Made by a program: the position numbers and the translations under genes. The notes beneath the pieces are model-generated. The model ran no database searches and had not been told where the DNA came from. It saw only the letters and a list, made by a program, of their open reading frames with translations. Positions 30,742-35,598 of a stretch of 35,598 nucleotides of DNA are shown one piece after another. The DNA is from a bacterium. GTDB lineage: Bacteria > Patescibacteriota > Minisyncoccia > JAHIHE01 > JAGLIN01. The DNA is taken from positions 1 to 35,598 of the forward strand of contig DAOWDU010000021.1 in assembly GCA_030638825.1 (NCBI GenBank), in the 5' to 3' direction. How positions within the stretch are numbered: the stretch's first letter is position 1; every line of letters starts with the position of its first letter.

Positions 30742-33700
30742 ATGAATCAAAGCAGTGAAACTTTGTTGAAAAATAATTTGAGACATACCGTTGAGAGTAG
30801 AATTTACACTCGCGGGATGGGGTATTATCGCTCAGGACATATTCAAAGCCTGAGGGTTTTTTTATTTGCCTCGTCAAGAGATAAAATTGAAATCAGGGGA
30901 GAGGTGATGGGAACTAATGATTATAAATCAAGTTTAGTTTTTGATTTGCAAGAAAGGAGTTTTGAAGATTTGGATTGCAATTGTCCGTATGGATCTTATT
31001 GCAAGCATTCTGTTGCTTTAGGACTCAAATTCATTGAGTTATTTCACGAGTTTTTGGAACAGGCTGTTGAAAATAATCAAGAAGTTAATAATAATAATTT
31101 GCGGAGAAAATTAACGAGCTGGATTAATAATCAGAAATTAGGGCAAGAATATGGATTTGATGAATATGATGAGGAGAGAGACTATTTAGTGGAAGATGAA
31201 GATGAAATTATTGAAGGCGAATTTGAAGATATTGGTAATGATTTTAAAAAGATGAGTAAAGAAGAATTGATGAATGAATTAACAAAAGAAATTAGCTCAG
31301 GTAATACGGCAGGAGAGGTGGTTGATGAATTAATTCGGGAGATAGCAAGTAGAGAAGCGACGAGTAAAATAGATAAAAGTAAAAATAGTGTTGTTGCTTT
31401 GCCAGAAAATAAAACTTTTAAAAAGCGACAACCTTCTTTTTTACCGAAAGCTAAATTTGAAAAAGAAGAGTTTAACGCCAGTAGTTTTTATATTTTGATA
31501 AAACAGGGATATGACGATAGAATTTCTGATATAGTAATTAAAAAAAATAATCATACTGCTGCGGAGATAGATATATTTTTGGAGGAATATAAAAATTTAA
31601 CGGAAGCTCAAGAGGAATTGTTTAGATTTTTGAAACCGTTGAATTTTTATTATAGCAAATTTAATTATCAGGAATTGTTTGAATTATTGCGGGATTCAGG
31701 AATAAAAGTGTTTTGGGATAGAAAGATTAAGACACAAGAGTTGATATTTAGAGAAGATAGAGATAATAAAATAAAAGTTGAATTAAATTTAAAAAGCGAA
31801 ATTAATGAATATAGCGGAGAGAGTAAAGAAAAATTTGTTTTTAAATTAGATAGTGATTATAAAAATAGCGGGTTATTTCTATTATTTTTTGATAAAGCGC
31901 ATCTTGTCCAAATAGAAGACCAAGAAGTTAGTTTTCACAAATTATCTAAACTAATGCTTGGATTATTATCAAGAATTAGTTTAGATAAATATGAATATTA
32001 CGGATCAAAATCTCTTGAGACTGTTTTAGGGGAAGAGGAGATTATAAAAATAGATCAGATTATAAAAGATGGTTTTAGATATTTAGATTTCAAGACTAAT
32101 TTAAAATCTGATTTTCAAATTAAAAAATTTACTTCAGCAGAACCTTGTATAGTAATAGACTATGACAATAAAAAAGATTCTTTAAAAATCCAGGCGACGA
32201 TTGATTACGGAGCTGGCAAAATAGATGTTGGAGAATCCGTGCGGCGATATCATAGCAGAGGAGAAAATTATATTGAGCGGTGGGATAATAGCAAATATGT
32301 TATTAAGGCGGGCAAAGAAAAAATAGAATACGCTTTAGTGAAAAGCAAGAAAGAAGTAAAACTTTATCAGCAGTTTTATTATTTTGGCAAAGAGTGCGGT
32401 TTTACAAAAAATCTAAAATGCGAGTTTAATGGTGAGAAGGAAATTTTTAAATACCTTTCTAAACATTGGCAGAATCTTAAAAATTTAAATTACAAAATAG
32501 AATTTATTCATGACGAGTTTCAATTTGTTGAGGAAAATTTTGAAGCTGGTTTTGATGTTGGTCTTGACGCGGAAAATGATTGGCTTGGCTTTGATGTCAA
32601 TTGCTATTGCGGTGAAGATCAAATTAGTCTAGATGATTTACGAAAATATATTGAAGACAAAAAAGAATTTATTAAATTAAATAATGGCAGAATACTTAAA
32701 ATTACCAATAGAGAAGAATTAGAAAGATTTGTTTTAATGCTGGAAAGTTTTTATGCTAAGGAAAATAATAAATTTGAAGGGAAGCTTTATCACGCTCCCG
32801 AGTTGGAAGATATTTTTACGAGCTCAAAATATTATAACGCTAAAGTTGAGAAGAGTTTCAATAAATTTATTCAGGAAGCGAAAAGTGGCAAGCCAGTCCG
32901 AAAGGTAAAACTGCCAATACGATTTAGCAAAGTTCTGCGCGACTATCAAAAAGACGGAATTAACTGGTTTTATTTTTTGCGAAAATACAGATTTGCGGGA
33001 ATTTTGGCGGACGATATGGGATTGGGAAAAACTTTGCAAGCGTTAGTTTTAATGGAAAAGGAAAAAGTAAAAAATAAACCGTCAATTGTGATTTGCCCAA
33101 AGACATTATTATACAACTGGCAAAACGAAATGGAGAAATTTACGCCCAGATTAAAAACAATAATCATTGATGGTTTTCCAGAAGAGCGGAAGAAGTTGAT
33201 TAAGAACGCTAAGCAATATGATTTAATAATCACAGGCTATGCGACGATGCAAAAAGATTGCGAGATTTATAATAAACAAAAGATTAAATTCAATTATTGC
33301 GTTTTGGACGAAGCGCAGTTTATTAAAAATCACATCACTAAAAACGCGCAAATAGTAAAAAAAATAAATGCTGATTATCGTTTAGCTTTGACGGGCACGC
33401 CACTAGAAAATAGCGTTTCAGAAATCTGGTCTATTTTTGATTTTTTGATGCCTGGATTTTTGGGATCATACAATGCTTTTCATAAAAAGTTTCAGAAACC
33501 GATTATGAAAGATGGCGACGCTTTGGCTCTAAAAAATCTGCGAAAAAAGACGGAATGCTTTATGCTTCGTCGCGCTAAAAAAGAAGTTTTGAAAGAACTG
33601 CCTCCTAAAATAGAACAGGTGAGCCGCTGTCATTTAGAAAAAGCGCAGAACATTTTGTATCAGGAAATTTTGGCGAATGTCAAAAGTGAGATTTTTGAAA

Positions 33701-34329
33701 CGGTAAAAAATAAAGGATTTAATAAATCACGCATTCACATTTTAGCGGGACTGATAAAACTACGGCAAGTTTGCAATCATCCCGTGCTTTTATTAAAAGA
33801 CAAAGATTACACAAAATACGAATCAGCGAAATTAAATATGTTTGTAGAATTGATTGACGAAATTATCGGCAACAAAAGAAAGGTTTTAGTCTTCAGCCAG
33901 TTCACGCAGATGCTTGATATTTTGGCGGAAGAGTTAAATAAAAATAAAATTAATTATTCTTATCTCTCAGGCAAAACCAAAAAGAGGCAAGAAGTTATTA
34001 ATGATTTCAACGAAAATAAAAATAAACAAGTTTTCCTAATCAGCCTCCGCGCGGGAGGCGTCGGACTAAATTTAACTTCTGCCGACAATGTAATTATTTT
34101 TGACCCCTGGTGGAATCCGAGTGTAGAAAATCAAGCCATTGATCGCGCGCATCGCATTGGTCAAAAAAATTCCGTCAATGTTTATCGCTTAATCACGGAA
34201 GGAACGATTGAAGAAAGAATTGTCAAATTGCAAGAAAAGAAGAAGTTTTTGTTTGATAATTTGGTTGGGGAGAGCAAGGATTTGTTTACGAAGTTAACTT
34301 GGGATGATATTCAAGGGCTGTTTCGGTAA
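30742..34329 (+). CDS. SWIM-SNF2 family helicase
   Basis: 1195 residues. The SWIM zinc finger DCNCPYGSYCKHS (CxC...CxH) lies near 80-92. A long middle region (about 250-720) holds no motif I recognise. The Swi2/Snf2 ATPase follows: Walker A DDMGLGKTLQA (about 758), DEAQ box VLDEAQFIKNH (about 856), TGTPLENSVSEIW, QVFLISLRAGGVGLNLTSAD and DPWWNPSVENQAIDRAHRIG (about 1125-1145). These proteins move along DNA and remodel bound proteins, often with roles in repair, transcription recycling or defence. All helicase motifs are intact. A hairpin after the stop ends the unit. Confidence 0.93.
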   Translation: MNQSSETLLKNNLRHTVESRIYTRGMGYYRSGHIQSLRVFLFASSRDKIEIRGEVMGTNDYKSSLVFDLQERSFEDLDCNCPYGSYCKHSVALGLKFIELFHEFLEQAVENNQEVNNNNLRRKLTSWINNQKLGQEYGFDEYDEERDYLVEDEDEIIEGEFEDIGNDFKKMSKEELMNELTKEISSGNTAGEVVDELIREIASREATSKIDKSKNSVVALPENKTFKKRQPSFLPKAKFEKEEFNASSFYILIKQGYDDRISDIVIKKNNHTAAEIDIFLEEYKNLTEAQEELFRFLKPLNFYYSKFNYQELFELLRDSGIKVFWDRKIKTQELIFREDRDNKIKVELNLKSEINEYSGESKEKFVFKLDSDYKNSGLFLLFFDKAHLVQIEDQEVSFHKLSKLMLGLLSRISLDKYEYYGSKSLETVLGEEEIIKIDQIIKDGFRYLDFKTNLKSDFQIKKFTSAEPCIVIDYDNKKDSLKIQATIDYGAGKIDVGESVRRYHSRGENYIERWDNSKYVIKAGKEKIEYALVKSKKEVKLYQQFYYFGKECGFTKNLKCEFNGEKEIFKYLSKHWQNLKNLNYKIEFIHDEFQFVEENFEAGFDVGLDAENDWLGFDVNCYCGEDQISLDDLRKYIEDKKEFIKLNNGRILKITNREELERFVLMLESFYAKENNKFEGKLYHAPELEDIFTSSKYYNAKVEKSFNKFIQEAKSGKPVRKVKLPIRFSKVLRDYQKDGINWFYFLRKYRFAGILADDMGLGKTLQALVLMEKEKVKNKPSIVICPKTLLYNWQNEMEKFTPRLKTIIIDGFPEERKKLIKNAKQYDLIITGYATMQKDCEIYNKQKIKFNYCVLDEAQFIKNHITKNAQIVKKINADYRLALTGTPLENSVSEIWSIFDFLMPGFLGSYNAFHKKFQKPIMKDGDALALKNLRKKTECFMLRRAKKEVLKELPPKIEQVSRCHLEKAQNILYQEILANVKSEIFETVKNKGFNKSRIHILAGLIKLRQVCNHPVLLLKDKDYTKYESAKLNMFVELIDEIIGNKRKVLVFSQFTQMLDILAEELNKNKINYSYLSGKTKKRQEVINDFNENKNKQVFLISLRAGGVGLNLTSADNVIIFDPWWNPSVENQAIDRAHRIGQKNSVNVYRLITEGTIEERIVKLQEKKKFLFDNLVGESKDLFTKLTWDDIQGLFR

Positions 34330-34370
34330 AAGGGTTGGGGAATTTAAGCATAAGTATTCTCGGAATTTAT

Positions 34371-34400
34371 AAAGAGGCAGTTTTATAAAACTGCCTCTTT
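34371..34400. terminator. Palindromic terminator after the SNF2 gene
   Basis: AAAGAGGCAGTTTTA followed directly by its complement TAAAACTGCCTCTTT, a perfect 15-bp stem. It lies 2 bp from the left end of the insertion sequence. Confidence 0.75.
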
Positions 34401-34402
34401 GG

Positions 34403-35598
34403 CAGGGTTGTTCATTTATCTAAAGAGTAGTATAATAAAGCTATAATAAGCTAACATTAAAAATATGCTACTATCAATTTTTAGTAAAGTTCCCGATCAG
34501 CGCAGTGTTCATGGTCGGCGATATGAATTACAATATATTCTTTTCTTTTCTGTTCTGGCTATCTTGAGCGGAGCTGATTCGTATCGAAAAATAGAATTAT
34601 TTATCAAAGAAAACTGGACAACTTTAAAAGAGGAGTTTAATTTGGAATGGAGAAAACCTCCCGCTTACACTGGAATCAGAAAAATATTAGTGGAGATTGA
34701 TTCCAAAGAACTAGAAAAAGCTTTTCGAAAATATTCCAAATTTTTATCTAATTTAGAGCCTGAGAAATACGCTTTTATCAGTATGGATGGCAAGGCTCTC
34801 CGAGGAAGCTTCGATAATCTCAAAGATCAAAGAATGATTCAAATCTTCAGCGCTTTTTTAACTGACCAAGATATTATTCTTGCTCATGAAAAAATAGATT
34901 GTAAAACGAATGAAATTCCAATGGCTCAGAAATTAGTTAAGGAGTTGGGAATAGGTAAATGCATTTTTACAATGGATGCTCTTCATTGTCAAAAAAAACG
35001 CTGAAAGCAGTGAAAGAATCAGGCAACGAAGCAATCATTCAAGTAAAAGGAAATCAGAAAAAACTTTTAGAAAATTGTCAAAAAGCAACCAAGAAAATTG
35101 AAGCAACAGACAAATATATCAGCCGAGAGAAATCCAGAAATAGAATTGAAACAAGAAAAACAGAAATCTATAATAATAGTTTAAAATATTGGACAAAAAA
35201 TACTAAAGAGCAATGGGGCAAATATATCAAAACAATTATCAAAATGGAACGAACCAGAAAAGAATTTAACGCCAAAGATAAAAAATGGATTAGAAGTTTT
35301 GAACGATCATATTATATTTCAACAATTCAATTAACAGCTAAAGAATTTTCCAGAGCAATTCGAGGACACTGGGCGATAGAAAACAGAAATCATTGTGTCA
35401 AAGATATTTCAATGAACGAAGATAAATCTAGAATTAGAATCAAAGCAGATATCTTTGCCAGACTGCGCAGCTTCGCTTTAAACGCAATGAGAGCAAATGA
35501 AGTAGAAAATATCAGTCAGGAATTATATAAAAACAGTTTAAACATTAAGAGATTATTCAGCTATGATAAGCTGAGTTAGAGATAAATGCACAGCCCTG
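34403..35598 (+). mobile_element. ISAs1-family insertion sequence
   Basis: 1196 bp. The ends are inverted repeats: left CAGGGTTGTTCATTTATCT and right (as complement) CAGGGCTGTGCATTTATCT, 17 of 19 matching. The internal gene is an ISAs1-type transposase with a frameshift. The right end is the very last base of the window, so the target duplication cannot be checked and the window may end at an assembly break caused by this repeat. Confidence 0.88.
34465..35579 (+). pseudogene. ISAs1-family DDE transposase, frameshifted at an A8 run
   Basis: Two ORFs (179 and 206 codons, overlapping) make one transposase. The first starts MLLSIFSKVPDQRSVHGRRY and holds the first Asp in ISMDGKALRGS and the second in IFTMDALHCQKK. 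The second continues with TLKAVKESGNEAIIQVKGNQ and the catalytic Glu in GHWAIENRNHCV. The break is at CAAAAAAAACG: the zero frame reads CAA AAA AAA CGC TGA, while the continuation needs a one-base backward shift. A_AAA_AAA is a legal -1 slippery heptamer and the run could also slip in transcription, so activity is not excluded; a simple one-base deletion is the plainest reading. Confidence 0.8.

Overview
The window reads as chromosomal DNA of an AT-rich bacterium of the Patescibacteria/CPR type, Parcubacteria-like. This is inferred from gene style, not proven. Supporting signs are AT-rich leaders that mostly lack a Shine-Dalgarno motif, small single-domain genes, and a nucleotidyltransferase family and TPR/PPM-like proteins typical of these genomes. 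TGA is used as a stop (rpsB ends in it), so the standard bacterial code applies. Many short palindromic repeats sit between genes, and some lie inside one gene.

Layout. 1-2930: the 3' end of uvrA, a short reverse-strand membrane peptide, a small antitoxin-like ORF, and a polymerase-beta-type nucleotidyltransferase whose reading frame carries palindromic insertions. 2921-5240: groES-groEL with its own promoter, a perfect CIRCE operator and a terminator. 5296-6954: rpsB-tsf behind a long hairpin-rich leader. 7144-8811: a RicT/PSP1 protein, a membrane-anchored TPR protein and two tRNA-Thr genes. 8918-18308: a type I restriction-modification island, hsdM, fic, three small related genes, hsdS, a second fic and hsdR. 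A probable reverse-strand small RNA lies between the first fic and the three small genes. 18330-18886: rpmG (too short for the ORF track), tRNA-Trp and tRNA-Tyr. 18940-23733: uppS, pcm, mltG, a DJ-1/PfpI protein, radC, two tiny ORFs and a detached HsdR-N-like domain. 23737-25028: an L10 leader RNA with rplJ-rplL and a terminator. 25045-29097 (reverse strand): a PP2C-like membrane protein without the usual catalytic motif, and a Cys-containing protein of unknown role. 29250-34329: a MazG-like protein, an LD-carboxypeptidase and a very large SWIM-SNF2 helicase. 34403-35598: an ISAs1-like insertion sequence with a frameshifted transposase; its right end is the last base of the window.

How the parts work together. 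The housekeeping genes form small conventional units for protein folding, translation and cell-wall lipid and peptidoglycan work. The accessory part is the restriction island. HsdM, HsdS and HsdR would form a type IB-like complex. Two Fic proteins with built-in inhibitory motifs and C-terminal winged helices could act as regulators or abortive effectors. The three small genes are joined to hsdS by short or overlapping junctions, share one putative winged-helix domain, and end in a DUF4145/HEPN-like domain. The most interesting candidates for something undescribed are this trio, the adjacent small RNA, and the palindromic elements that have entered a coding sequence without breaking it.
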